From positions 1 to 64,000 of the forward strand of contig CANPGB010000001.1 in assembly GCA_947573485.1 (NCBI GenBank): a DNA stretch of 64,000 nucleotides, written 5' to 3'. The position numbers were made by a program, and so were the translations under genes. This DNA is from an uncultured Porphyromonadaceae bacterium (GTDB lineage Bacteria; Bacteroidota; Bacteroidia; Bacteroidales; Muribaculaceae). The notes beneath the pieces are model-generated. The model did no database searches. It worked only from the letters and a program-made list of their open reading frames with translations, and was not told where the DNA came from. Below are positions 41,489 through 51,207 of the stretch, in pieces (the stretch's first letter is position 1; each line of letters opens with the position of its first letter).

Positions 41489-44464
41489 GTGAAACAACTC
41501 ATTATCGCTTCTCTTGCGGCGGCAGCCACGCTGTTTGCCCAGGCCGGCCCCGCCGAGGGGCTTATGGAGCAGAGCCGCCGCTTTGCACTTACCGGCAACT
41601 ACACCGCCGCCCTCGACCAACTGCGGTACATAGACCGCACCACCCTCACTCCTGCCGAGGCCGAGGACTTTGATTTCTGCCGCGCCGCCTGTCTCTACGG
41701 GTGCGGGGACTACCGCAATGCCCTTGAGGCTTACCGTGCGTATGCGCACAACTATGCAGGCTCGCTCCGCAACGGCGAAGCGCTCAAAGGCGTGGCCGAC
41801 TGCCTTTTGGCATTGGGCGAGCGCGACAAGGCCATCGAGGCCTACCGCGCGATTCCGGCAGGGAGCCTCGCTCCCGCGCAGGCAGCCGAGGCAGCACTGA
41901 GTCTCGGCGCCGCCGCACTTGCCGCCAACGACCCTGCCACGGCACGTGAGGCTTTCACCGAAGCCACAAGCTATAAGGGCACGGCGTCGGACGCCAACTT
42001 CTATTTAGGTGTAATGTCGTTTGACCAAGGTGATTACAAAGCCGCACGTGCACATTTTGCCAAAGTCAACACTGCGGCAGGAGCGGGTCGGCTCACCGAT
42101 TTCTATCTCACCTCAACCGACTTTGCCGAAGGCAATTTCAGCAAAGCCCTTGCCTCGGCCAAACGACTGTTGGGGCGCAAGGACCTCGGCGCCGAACGCA
42201 TAGCCGAACTCAACCGCATAGCGGGCGAATCGCTCTACAACGAGGGCGAGCGAGGCGAGGCAATCCCTTATCTTGAAAAATACATCAAGGGCAAAGGTGA
42301 TGCCGAGCCCATGATGAGCACGCTCTATATACTTGGTGTCAACGACTTCGAGAACGGCAATTACGCCTCTGCTCTTGACCGCCTTAACGCCGTGACCGAG
42401 CATGGCACGGGAGCATTGCGGCAGTCGGCCTATCTTTTTGCAGGCCAAAGCCTTCTTGCCACCGGCGATACCTCGGCGGCAATCTTAGCTTTCGACAAAG
42501 CCGCCAAGAGCAACGATGACCCCGACGTTCGCGAGGCCGCTTTCTACAACTACGCGGCCGCCAAATTCGCAGGGGCGCAGGTGCCTTTCGCCTCCACCGC
42601 CGAGGTTTTCGAGAAATTCCTGAAGCTCTACCCCAACGGCCCCTACTCCGACCGCGTGAGCGCCTATCTTGCCACCGGCTACATGGCCGACAGCGACTAT
42701 GAGCGTGCCCTCGCACGCCTGGAGTCTATCTCCGAGCCTACCCCGGCCATAAGCGACGCCCGCAAACGCGTGCTTCTCGCCCTGGCGCTCCAGAGCACGG
42801 AGAGCGGCGACTACACCCGCGCTTCCGATTACATAGCCCGCGCCGAGGCTCTTGCAGGCCGCAACTCCGAACTCGACGCCGAGACCACCCTCGCGCGCGC
42901 ATCATTATTGTATAAGACGGGGCGCTATGCCGATGCCGCAGCCAAATACCGCACCTACCTGCGCACCGCCCCTAAGGGCGCGGAGAACCGACCCGCGGCA
43001 CTCTACGGTCTTGCCTACGCTCTCTATAACACCCCCGACGCAGCCGGAGCCGAAAAGGCTTTCGTGCAGGCTGAACCTGCCATGGAGAGCGCCGCCGCCA
43101 AGGCCGACGTACTCAACCGCCTTGGCGATATCGCCTTTGCCCGCGCCGACTTCAGCAGCGCCGCCGAGCGCTATGCCTCGGCTTTCAGCCAAAGCCCTTC
43201 GACGGGCGACTACGCCCTCCTTGCCGGCGCCCGCATGAAAGGATATTTGCGTGACTATCAGGGCAAACTCGATGCTCTCGACCTCTTCCGCCGCTCCTTT
43301 GCATCGTCGGTACTCATGCCCGACGCCCTTCTCGAGACCACACAGGCGCAGATCAGCCTCGGCCGCAACGCCGACGCCGTGGCCACCTACCGCACGATTA
43401 TCGCCGATTATCCGCGCACAGCACAGGGGCGCAACGCCTACCTGCAGCTGGCCATGACGCTGCTCGACATGCACCGCACCGACGAAGCCATTGAGGCATA
43501 CCGCTCGGTGATAAGTCTTTATCCCACATCGTCGGAGGCAGCCCAGGCATCGGCGCTCCTCAAGAATCTATACACCGAGGACGGCAACGCCGCCGAGTAT
43601 CTCGCTTTTATGAACTCGGTGGACAACGCCCCGCAAATCGACCCTGCCGAAGCCGAGCAGCTCGAGTTCGAGTCGGCAGTCAAGGCCTTCCGCAGCCGTG
43701 GAGAGAGCCGTCAGCTCGAAGCTTTCGCCACCGCTCACCCCTCGTCAGCACATGCTCCCGAAGCCCTCGGCATACTCCTTGACAATGCCGTTGACATCAA
43801 CGACGCACCGCTCACCGAGAGCCTTGCCGAGCGCATCCTCGCCCGCTACCCCGACAGCAACGCCGCCGAGCATGCCCTCCTGGCCAAAGCCAAGGGCGCC
43901 GCTGCCGGAGCCGACCTGCCCTCAGCCCTCGAACTCTACCGTTCGCTCGCCGACAAGGCTTCCGACGCCACAACCGCCACCGAAGCACGTCTGGGGCTGA
44001 TGCGCACCGCTCGCGACATGGGCAAGCACGACATTGCCGGTGCTGCAGCCGATGCCATACTCGCATCCTCGGCCAGCTCCGCAGCTATCTCAGAGGCCCG
44101 CTTCACCAAGGCCACGGCACTGGCTGCCGCAGGCGACAATGACCGCGCCACTGAGATATGGCTCGAAATGGCAGAGACACCCTCCGACATCTTCGGTGCC
44201 AAGAGCGCCTTCGAAGCAGCCGACGCCCTGCACGACGCCGGCAACGACAAGAAAGCCCTCGAAGTGGCCCAAAAGTTTGTGAAATCGGGCTCGCAGCACC
44301 GCTACTGGGTTGCGCGCACCTTTATCCTCATAAGCGACATCTACTCATCGCAGGGCAAGGACTTCGAGGCCCGCGAATACCTCGAAGCCTTGAAGGACAA
44401 CTACCCCGGCACCGAAGCCGATATTTTCATGATGATTGACACACGCCTCAACGGCGACAAATAA
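41489..44464 (+). CDS. Exported TPR-repeat protein
   Basis: The 991 residues start at GTG (41489) with a signal peptide (MKQLIIASLAAAATLFAQAG); the next in-frame ATG would remove that signal. The rest is almost all tetratricopeptide-like repeats, for example YRNALEAYRAYAHNYAGSLR, YASALDRLNAVTEHG, and DAVATYRTIIADYPRTAQGR. Such proteins are periplasmic scaffolds. The stop lies 2 bases before the next gene, which encodes a predicted outer-membrane barrel, suggesting a two-part envelope complex. The exact function is unknown. Confidence 0.85.
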   Translation: MKQLIIASLAAAATLFAQAGPAEGLMEQSRRFALTGNYTAALDQLRYIDRTTLTPAEAEDFDFCRAACLYGCGDYRNALEAYRAYAHNYAGSLRNGEALKGVADCLLALGERDKAIEAYRAIPAGSLAPAQAAEAALSLGAAALAANDPATAREAFTEATSYKGTASDANFYLGVMSFDQGDYKAARAHFAKVNTAAGAGRLTDFYLTSTDFAEGNFSKALASAKRLLGRKDLGAERIAELNRIAGESLYNEGERGEAIPYLEKYIKGKGDAEPMMSTLYILGVNDFENGNYASALDRLNAVTEHGTGALRQSAYLFAGQSLLATGDTSAAILAFDKAAKSNDDPDVREAAFYNYAAAKFAGAQVPFASTAEVFEKFLKLYPNGPYSDRVSAYLATGYMADSDYERALARLESISEPTPAISDARKRVLLALALQSTESGDYTRASDYIARAEALAGRNSELDAETTLARASLLYKTGRYADAAAKYRTYLRTAPKGAENRPAALYGLAYALYNTPDAAGAEKAFVQAEPAMESAAAKADVLNRLGDIAFARADFSSAAERYASAFSQSPSTGDYALLAGARMKGYLRDYQGKLDALDLFRRSFASSVLMPDALLETTQAQISLGRNADAVATYRTIIADYPRTAQGRNAYLQLAMTLLDMHRTDEAIEAYRSVISLYPTSSEAAQASALLKNLYTEDGNAAEYLAFMNSVDNAPQIDPAEAEQLEFESAVKAFRSRGESRQLEAFATAHPSSAHAPEALGILLDNAVDINDAPLTESLAERILARYPDSNAAEHALLAKAKGAAAGADLPSALELYRSLADKASDATTATEARLGLMRTARDMGKHDIAGAAADAILASSASSAAISEARFTKATALAAAGDNDRATEIWLEMAETPSDIFGAKSAFEAADALHDAGNDKKALEVAQKFVKSGSQHRYWVARTFILISDIYSSQGKDFEAREYLEALKDNYPGTEADIFMMIDTRLNGDK

Positions 44465-44466
44465 CT

Positions 44467-46110
44467 ATGAATTACCGCATACTATCTCTCACCCTGGCCT
44501 CGGCAGCACTCGCTGCCGCCGCGCAGGACCTCTCCACCGAGATTACGGTAGACCGCACGGTGCTCACCGAGCTGCCGGCGGCACAACCTCTTACATCTAT
44601 AGCTCCGCAGCTCCCGGCACTGCCGTCGGCCGCCGGGACTCTGCGCCCCGCGCAATACTCGCGCACAAGTGCTTACACTCCTGCCCCCGGATTCACACCG
44701 GCACCCTTCACCACCGGGCTTGCCGAGCCCGACAGCCTGCGCGGCTACCTTTGGCTCGGCTATCTGCCTGTTTACGACCGCGCTGCGGGTGCAGGCTACC
44801 GCTTCATAGCCAAGGAGAACACGCACGCGGGAGCATCGGTGCAATACGCAGGCTCAAACTGGGGCGCAAGCGACAATGCCCCGCGCAAAGGGCTCGATGC
44901 AGTTGACATTCAAGGCAATGCCGACCACCGGTTCTCCGACGCCGCACGGCTTGCGTTCGACATCAACTACCGCTTCACGCGCGCAGGTGCTTGGAACGAG
45001 AACGAATACTTTGCCAACGCCACGGCTCAGAAAATCAACGACCTGCGGCTGCGCCTCGCTTTCGGAGGCCAATCGGGCCGCTACGATTACTCGGCCCGCG
45101 TAGCCTACTCGCAGCTCACACTCGGAGCCGACCGCATTGAGCGCACCTCCATAATCGAGGCACCGCACGACCGCATTGTGAGCGCGGCCCTTGCCGGGGG
45201 CGTCAAAGTGGGGGCGGCAGGCCGTTTCAGCCTCGAACTCAGCGCCGACGTTCTCGATGACCACGGCTTGTTTGCCATGACACCGGCCTTCGACATCAAG
45301 TGGCAGAAAATCGATGCCCGTGTGGGTCTGAGGGTCGACGGAGGCTACCATTTCGACCGCGGCTTTTTCAACGTTGCACCCGACATACGCGTGGCCTGGA
45401 CGCCCTCAGGGCGCTTCTCGGCCTATATAAGCGCTACCGGCGGCGAGAAATTATTTACCCTTGCAGATCAATATGCAATCTCGCCCTTCCTCACCGGCGC
45501 ACGGCCCACGAGCAGCGAGTTCACAGGCATCGACGGGCGCATAGGCCTGGTGGCACGCCCCTTTGCGGGCTTCTCAGCCGAGCTCTTCGGCGCCTATACC
45601 TCGACTCTTGGTCTTATGACGCTGATAAACCCCGAAGCTATAGAAATGGACGGCAGCCTCCCCTACCGCCTCCGCCACGATATTCTGAAAGGCATCGACA
45701 GCAAGGCCCTCTCGGGCGGACTGAAACTTGGCTACACCTGGCGTAAATTCCTCGAAGCCAAGGGCCACATCACACTGTGGCAGCGCGGCTACCGCCACGG
45801 CGCCGCCGCCAACCCCTACCGTGCGGCAGTCACCGCCGGACTCTCGGCTACCGTACGCCCTCTTGAGCCCCTTTCCATAAGCGCGGGGTGGGAACTGCGT
45901 GCAGGCCAGCGCCTTTACACACCATACACCGAGAAATACGAGAGCCTGCCGAACTACAGCAATCTCTCTCTCGGCGGCGACTACGCAATCAGCGACCGCT
46001 TCAACGTTTTCCTCCGTTTCGACAACCTTCTCTGCCGCCGCACCATGCTCATCCCGGGGGTATGGCGTCAGCGTTTAGGCGGCCTTGCGGGAGTGTCGAT
46101 ACGCTTCTGA
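44467..46110 (+). CDS. Predicted outer-membrane beta-barrel protein
   Basis: The 547 residues have a signal peptide (MNYRILSLTLASAALAAAAQ), a Pro/Ala/Thr-rich stretch (about 35-85) and then many amphipathic beta strands ending in phenylalanine (GGLAGVSIRF), the usual C-terminal signature of outer-membrane barrels. Strand-like segments such as ADHRFSDAARLAFDINYRF and RFSAYISATGG alternate with turns. It resembles the barrel of TonB-dependent receptors but has no plug domain or TonB box that I can see. It is tightly linked to the TPR gene. Confidence 0.72.
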   Translation: MNYRILSLTLASAALAAAAQDLSTEITVDRTVLTELPAAQPLTSIAPQLPALPSAAGTLRPAQYSRTSAYTPAPGFTPAPFTTGLAEPDSLRGYLWLGYLPVYDRAAGAGYRFIAKENTHAGASVQYAGSNWGASDNAPRKGLDAVDIQGNADHRFSDAARLAFDINYRFTRAGAWNENEYFANATAQKINDLRLRLAFGGQSGRYDYSARVAYSQLTLGADRIERTSIIEAPHDRIVSAALAGGVKVGAAGRFSLELSADVLDDHGLFAMTPAFDIKWQKIDARVGLRVDGGYHFDRGFFNVAPDIRVAWTPSGRFSAYISATGGEKLFTLADQYAISPFLTGARPTSSEFTGIDGRIGLVARPFAGFSAELFGAYTSTLGLMTLINPEAIEMDGSLPYRLRHDILKGIDSKALSGGLKLGYTWRKFLEAKGHITLWQRGYRHGAAANPYRAAVTAGLSATVRPLEPLSISAGWELRAGQRLYTPYTEKYESLPNYSNLSLGGDYAISDRFNVFLRFDNLLCRRTMLIPGVWRQRLGGLAGVSIRF

Positions 46111-46166
46111 GCGTGCTCTGCTGCAAAAATAGCGGCAGAAATAGCCGCCGTATGCAGATTTTTCAC

Positions 46167-46174
46167 TATATTTG
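46167..46174 (+). promoter_or_regulatory. -7 box of the secDF promoter
   Basis: TATATTTG fits TAnnTTTG, 54 bases before the start codon. No TTTG is found at 19-21 bases upstream. Confidence 0.5.
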
Positions 46175-46228
46175 CGAGCCAATTAAACCCTTGAAAAATT
46201 TTATTAATTAATTAACCATATTTATTAC

Positions 46229-49111
46229 ATGCAAAGCAAAGGAAAATTAGGTAGCATCGTTGCAGGTGTAATCGCTATTTTCTTGGTGTTGGTGTGTCTC
46301 TTCTATCTCTCGTTCACGTTCATCTCGAACAAGTATGAGAATCAGGCGGCCACCTATGCTCTCGTAGAATCAGGCGATAACGACGACGCTGCCTACAATC
46401 AGGCCTACAAGCACTACATGGACTCGCTCGGCGACCAGAAAGTGTACCTCGGCTATTACACTCTCAACGACGTACGTAAATGGGGCGTAGGCCTCGGCCT
46501 TGACCTCAAGGGTGGCATGAACGTCATTCTCCAGGTAGACATGCCCGACATGCTCCGCTCGATGAAAGCGGGCCAGACCGACTCCGTTTTCGAAGCAGCC
46601 CTCACCGGTGCCGAGAAAATGGTGGCAACACATGAGTCTGACGACTATGTAAGCTCGTTCATCAACCTCTACCGCAAGTCGAAGCCCCAGGCCGACTTCT
46701 CGGTAGTGTTCCAGGATATAGTTTCTGCCGGCCAGAGCGACGACGCAGTGCGCGCTACCCTCAAGGCTCAGATCAAAGACCGCGTGGATAACTCGGCCAC
46801 CAACGTTCTCCGCAACCGTATCGACCAGTTCGGCGTTGTATCGCCCAACATCCAGGTGCTCCAGGGCAAGGACGGCCAGATTCTCCTTGAGCTCCCCGGC
46901 GTGAAAGACCACGAACGTGTACGCGACCTTCTCCAGCGCTCTGCCAACCTCGAGTTCTACGAGACCTACCGCGCAGAAGAGCTCGGCAACTCGTTCAACA
47001 CCCTTCTCAGCAGCCTCGCAGCCGACACCACCGTGAACGCCGCTCCTCTTGCCGCCCTCCTCTCGCAGGGTGCAGCCTACGGCGCAACACTCGGCTACGC
47101 TCCCGATGCCAAGACCATGACCGCTATCGACGAGGTACTCGCCTCGCCCAAGGCCAAGAACCTCCTTCCCTCCGACCTGCGTCTGCGCTGGGCAGTGAAA
47201 CCCACCGTACGCGTAGCTGCCAACGGCGCCGAGCAGAACTGGGGCTTCGCCCTCTACGCACTCCGCGCCAACGGCGGTAAGGCCGCTCTCGACGGCAAAG
47301 CCGTGAGCGACGCATCGTCGAACTACGACCCCCTCCGCGGCAACGAAGTATCGATGCGCATGAACGCCGAAGGTGCCCGCAACTGGGCCCGCATCACCGG
47401 CCAGAACGTTGGCAAACAGGTTGCTATCGTGCTTGACGACAAAGTATACTCGGCACCCAACGTAAACGACAAAATCGAAGGCGGTTCGTCGTCGATTACC
47501 GGCGACTTCACTATCGAAGAAGCCCGCGACCTTGCCAACGTGCTCAAATCGGGTAAGATGGACGCCAAGGTGCACATCATCTCCGACATGGTAGTTGGTC
47601 CGTCGCTCGGCAAGCAGGCTATCGAAGCCGGTTTCATCTCCTTCGTTGTAGCCCTTGTGCTCCTCATGATTTTCATGATAGCATTCTACGGCTTCCTCCC
47701 CGGCCTCATCGCCAACATCTGCCTTATCTGCAACCTCTTCTTCACTATCGGTATCCTTGCCTCCTTCCAGGCCGTGCTCACCATGAGCGGTATCGCCGGT
47801 ATCGTGCTCTCGCTCGGTATGGCCGTCGACGCCAACGTGCTCATCTTCGAGCGTACCAAAGAAGAGCTCCGCGCCGGCAAGAACGTTCGCAACGCCCTCG
47901 CCGACGGTTACAGCAACGCCTTCTCGGCAATCTTTGACTCGAACCTCACCTCGATCATCACCGGTGTAATCCTCCTTCTCTTCGGTACAGGCCCCATCAA
48001 GGGCTTCGCCACCACCCTTATCATCGGCCTTATCTGCTCGTTCTTCACCGCAGTATACCTGAGCCGTCTGTTCTTCCTCTGGTGCTCGAAAGGCCAGGGC
48101 TTCAACAAGCTCACCTTCTCTACCGGTCTCTCGCGCAAGATGTTTGTGAACTCCAACGTTAACTTCCTGGGCCAGCGCAAGATCAGCTTCACAGTGGTTC
48201 TCGCCATGGTAGCCATCGTTATCATCTCGCTCTGCTTCCGTGGTCTCAACCAGGGTATCGACTTCTCGGGTGGCCGCAACTACATTGTGAAGTTTGAGAA
48301 ACCCGTGAGCACCACCGAACTTCAGGAAGCTCTCGCTCCCCAGTTCCCCGGCGCCTCGACCTCGGTAATCACTATCGAGAGCTCGAACCAGGTGCGTGTT
48401 TCCACCAACTACAAAATCAACGATGAGGAAGCCGGCACCGAAAGCGAAATCACCGACAAGCTCTTCGAGGCACTCAAGCCCTTCCTCCGCGAAGGCATGA
48501 CTGCCAAGGAATTCAGCACCACCGACGCTTCGCAGGGTATCGTAAGCTCGCAGAAAGTAGGTCCGTCGGTAGCCGACGACATGCGCACCGACGCTTACAT
48601 CGCCGTTGCAATTGCTCTTCTGGCAATGTTCCTCTACATCCTTCTGCGCTTCCGCAACGTAGCTTTCTCGCTCGGTGCTCTCGCAGCCGTTGCCTTCACA
48701 GCCTTCACCATTATCGGCTTCTACTCGCTGTTCTATGGTGTGCTGCCCTTCGCAATGGAAATCGACCAGACGTTCATCGCCGCAATCCTTACCGTTATCG
48801 GTTATCAGATCAACGACACCGTGGTAGTCTTCGACCGTGTACGTGAAAACACCGCCCTCTATCCCAAGCAGGACTTCTTCACGACAATCAACAAGTCGAT
48901 CAACACCACCCTCAGCCGTACAATCATGACCTCGGCCTCGACCTTGCTGGTGCTCCTGTGCATCTTCATCCTCGGTGGCGACGCTATCCGCAGCTTCACC
49001 TTCGCAATGCTCTTCGGTGTAATCATCGGCACCTTCGCCACTATCTACGTGGCCTGCCCCGTTGCCTTCCTCACCGACAGCCGCAAGAAAGCTGCCGCAG
49101 CCAAGAAATAA
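46229..49111 (+). CDS. secDF: Fused protein translocase subunit SecDF
   Basis: Inner-membrane protein that uses the proton gradient to pull proteins through SecYEG. The 960 residues join SecD and SecF, as usual in Bacteroidota. The SecD part has one N-terminal helix, the D1 motif GLGLDLKGGMNVILQV, the periplasmic P1 domain (SPNIQVLQGKDGQILLELPG) and helices with GMAVDANVLIFERTKEE. The SecF part starts near residue 645 with GIDFSGGRNYIVKF and has GYQINDTVVVFDRVREN. Followed by a strong terminator. It supports export of the many secreted proteins in this window. Confidence 0.97.
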   Translation: MQSKGKLGSIVAGVIAIFLVLVCLFYLSFTFISNKYENQAATYALVESGDNDDAAYNQAYKHYMDSLGDQKVYLGYYTLNDVRKWGVGLGLDLKGGMNVILQVDMPDMLRSMKAGQTDSVFEAALTGAEKMVATHESDDYVSSFINLYRKSKPQADFSVVFQDIVSAGQSDDAVRATLKAQIKDRVDNSATNVLRNRIDQFGVVSPNIQVLQGKDGQILLELPGVKDHERVRDLLQRSANLEFYETYRAEELGNSFNTLLSSLAADTTVNAAPLAALLSQGAAYGATLGYAPDAKTMTAIDEVLASPKAKNLLPSDLRLRWAVKPTVRVAANGAEQNWGFALYALRANGGKAALDGKAVSDASSNYDPLRGNEVSMRMNAEGARNWARITGQNVGKQVAIVLDDKVYSAPNVNDKIEGGSSSITGDFTIEEARDLANVLKSGKMDAKVHIISDMVVGPSLGKQAIEAGFISFVVALVLLMIFMIAFYGFLPGLIANICLICNLFFTIGILASFQAVLTMSGIAGIVLSLGMAVDANVLIFERTKEELRAGKNVRNALADGYSNAFSAIFDSNLTSIITGVILLLFGTGPIKGFATTLIIGLICSFFTAVYLSRLFFLWCSKGQGFNKLTFSTGLSRKMFVNSNVNFLGQRKISFTVVLAMVAIVIISLCFRGLNQGIDFSGGRNYIVKFEKPVSTTELQEALAPQFPGASTSVITIESSNQVRVSTNYKINDEEAGTESEITDKLFEALKPFLREGMTAKEFSTTDASQGIVSSQKVGPSVADDMRTDAYIAVAIALLAMFLYILLRFRNVAFSLGALAAVAFTAFTIIGFYSLFYGVLPFAMEIDQTFIAAILTVIGYQINDTVVVFDRVRENTALYPKQDFFTTINKSINTTLSRTIMTSASTLLVLLCIFILGGDAIRSFTFAMLFGVIIGTFATIYVACPVAFLTDSRKKAAAAKK

Positions 49112-49130
49112 CAACCCTTCACCATATGCA

Positions 49131-49166
49131 AAAAGCCCCGGCGGAACTTACCGCCGGGGCTTTTTT
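49131..49166 (+). terminator. Terminator after secDF
   Basis: Perfect 14-base stem, AAAAGCCCCGGCGG (49131-49144) and CCGCCGGGGCTTTT (49151-49164), loop of 6, then T-run. The A/T symmetry lets it also serve the leftward rubrerythrin gene. Confidence 0.92.
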
Positions 49167-49204
49167 CTATACTATTTGCTATGCGGAAAATTCCGCGTCA
49201 GTTA

Positions 49205-49786
49205 TCAATAGTTGTTGGGGAAACGCTCGAACCAAGCCTGGTCGCGACCGCATACGGGGCAGCGTTTGGGAGCTGCCTTGGCGGTGATGGTGAAACCGCA
49301 CTGGCGGCAGTACCACTCGACGGGAGTTTCCGACTCGAACTCGGTGCCTGTCTCAAGACGCTCGAGGAGTTTGATGTAGCGCTGCTCGTGCATCTTCTCT
49401 ACACCGGCAATGAGCTTGTAGAGGTTTGCAATCTGGGGGAAGCCTTCTTCCTGGGCAATCTTGCCGAAAGACTCGTAGAGCTCGCCCCACTCCTCGCGTT
49501 CACCGGCGGCAGCCTCGGCGAGGTTGGTTTTGGTATCGGCTACCACGCCGGCAGGATAAGCCGCTGTGATTTCGACAGTTCCACCTTCGAGGAGGCTGAA
49601 GAACTGCTTTGCGTGGCTGAGTTCCTGCTCTGCTGTGGCGAGGAAAATCTCAGCAATCTGTTCGTAACCTTCCTCCTTGGCTTTCTGAGCAAAGAGGGTA
49701 TAGCGTGCGCGGGCCTGGCTTTCGCCGGCGAATGACGCAAGAAGATTCTGTTCGGTGCGGGTGCCTTTTATACTTTTTGTTGCCAT
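49205..49786 (-). CDS. rbr: Rubrerythrin
   Basis: Cytosolic peroxide-reducing iron protein that protects anaerobes from oxidative stress. The 193 residues have a four-helix di-iron domain with SFAGESQARARYTLFAQKA, ATAEQELSHAKQFF and IAGVEKMHEQRY, then a C-terminal rubredoxin-like domain with two CxxC pairs (CRQCG and CPVCG). It lies opposite secDF and shares its terminator, and is divergent from an ECF sigma factor gene 180 bases away. The presence fits an anaerobic host. Confidence 0.96.
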   Translation of the reverse strand: MATKSIKGTRTEQNLLASFAGESQARARYTLFAQKAKEEGYEQIAEIFLATAEQELSHAKQFFSLLEGGTVEITAAYPAGVVADTKTNLAEAAAGEREEWGELYESFGKIAQEEGFPQIANLYKLIAGVEKMHEQRYIKLLERLETGTEFESETPVEWYCRQCGFTITAKAAPKRCPVCGRDQAWFERFPNNY

Positions 49787-49966
49787 TACAAATTATTTGT
49801 TTTTATGTTAGTAATTGCAATATAAACGCGCGGAGGTGGTAAATGGTTCTTAGATAATCATTTTAACAATATAAATTATTTGGCAAAAATGAACAAAAAA
49901 GCTTAAAAACGCGGGAATCCGGGAGCCGGGGTTGTTACCTTTTTAAACGCCAAAAACTATTGTAAT

Positions 49967-50476
49967 ATGGGAAGCACTAATTTTCAGAATAAATTGATAG
50001 AGGTCCAACGCAATCTTCTAAATTTCGCTTACACATTGACCGCCGACCGCGACGATGCTTACGACCTTCTGCAAGACACCACCCTCAAGGCGCTCGACAA
50101 TGAAGACAAGTATGTTGAAAACATCAACTTCAAGGGGTGGGTGTTTACTATAATGCGTAATCTTTTCATCAACAAATACCGCCGTCAGAGCCGGTCTACC
50201 GTTATCGTGGACCAGAGCGACGACCAGTATATTATAAATCTCAGCCACGAATCCACGGTTGAGAGCCCCGAGGGCGCCCTCTCGGAAAAGGAGATAAAGC
50301 GAGCCATAAACAGCATTGCCGAGGAGCTGCGCGAGCCCTTCACTCTTTATATATCGGGCTACCGCTATGCCGAAATCGCAGACAAAATGGGGCTTCCGTT
50401 AGGCACCGTCAAGAGCCGCATCTACATGGCGCGCAAACGCCTGCAGGGCTCCTTAGGCGACTACCGCTACGATTGA
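49967..50476 (+). CDS. ECF-type RNA polymerase sigma factor
   Basis: Directs RNA polymerase to a stress or envelope regulon. The 169 residues have region 2 (NLLNFAYTLTADRDDAYDLL, then FKGWVFTIMRNLFINKYRR) and region 4 (LREPFTLYISGYRYAEIADK, GLPLGTVKSRIYMARKRL). No anti-sigma gene is adjacent, which is common for Bacteroidota ECF factors of this kind. The 3' end overlaps the convergent channel gene by 10 bases. The 180-base upstream gap has no clear TAnnTTTG promoter, so it may be autoregulated. Confidence 0.93.
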   Translation: MGSTNFQNKLIEVQRNLLNFAYTLTADRDDAYDLLQDTTLKALDNEDKYVENINFKGWVFTIMRNLFINKYRRQSRSTVIVDQSDDQYIINLSHESTVESPEGALSEKEIKRAINSIAEELREPFTLYISGYRYAEIADKMGLPLGTVKSRIYMARKRLQGSLGDYRYD

Positions 50477-51159
50477 TTATCGGGCGCGGAGCGGCCGGAA
50501 ATCATATTTGATATATAAATTGTGAATACGGGGAACATTATGAGCCCCGCAGCCGAGAGCACTGCCGCCAGCGCTTCGCCAACCACGGTGTGCTCGGTAA
50601 TCTGGCTGCCGGTGGTGGTCATCGACATCACTGCCCAATAGAGTGCTGAGCGATAGCTGTGCACTTCGGGGTTGGTTCCATACTCAGCCACGTAGAACAT
50701 CATGCTCGATATATAGAGCACGAAGAGCAGGAGCACTATGTAGGCGCCGAAAAGACTGTTGGCGCGCCCTGCATCGAGGGCCGAGAGCACCGATGCGAGC
50801 ACACAGGCGGCGCGCAGCACGGGCACGAGGGTGAGCACGAAGTTCCACTCAGGGCCGGGGTCGACTCCAAGATACCTGAGCACCCACACATATGGCACGC
50901 AGAGCAGGAGGTAGAGCACATGGGTGGCAATATAATGCTTGCGCGCGGGCGCGAGCCACCACTCGAAGATGAGGTCGGCGAAGAACACAAAGCATATCCA
51001 CAGCTGGAGTTTCTCGTAGAAGGGGCTGCCCACAAAAGAGTGGCTCATGTAGGCGTCGTAGCTGGCCACACATACCAGCACAACGGCACCTGCCAGCACG
51101 AGCAAGCGCGCCAGCAGCACAAGTGGTTGAATACCGTCTTTTGTAATTTTGCCTTGCAT
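50467..51159 (-). CDS. Voltage-gated K+-channel-like membrane protein with altered filter
   Basis: The 230 residues show six hydrophobic segments (about 14-32, 50-70, 78-98, 103-123, 135-158 and 195-220) with a pore loop between the last two. The pore helix reads YRSALYWAVMSMTTTGSQI. In K+ channels the filter is TVGYG; here it is TTGSQ, so the second Gly and the Tyr are gone. The fourth segment has only one Arg, so voltage sensing is doubtful. It might conduct other cations or act as a sensor. There is no cytosolic regulatory domain. Confidence 0.75.
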   Translation of the reverse strand: MQGKITKDGIQPLVLLARLLVLAGAVVLVCVASYDAYMSHSFVGSPFYEKLQLWICFVFFADLIFEWWLAPARKHYIATHVLYLLLCVPYVWVLRYLGVDPGPEWNFVLTLVPVLRAACVLASVLSALDAGRANSLFGAYIVLLLFVLYISSMMFYVAEYGTNPEVHSYRSALYWAVMSMTTTGSQITEHTVVGEALAAVLSAAGLIMFPVFTIYISNMISGRSAPDNQS

Positions 51160-51207
51160 AACCGATGAATTTATAATTATAACATCGGTCGGGCTGCAAA
51201 GGTTGAC

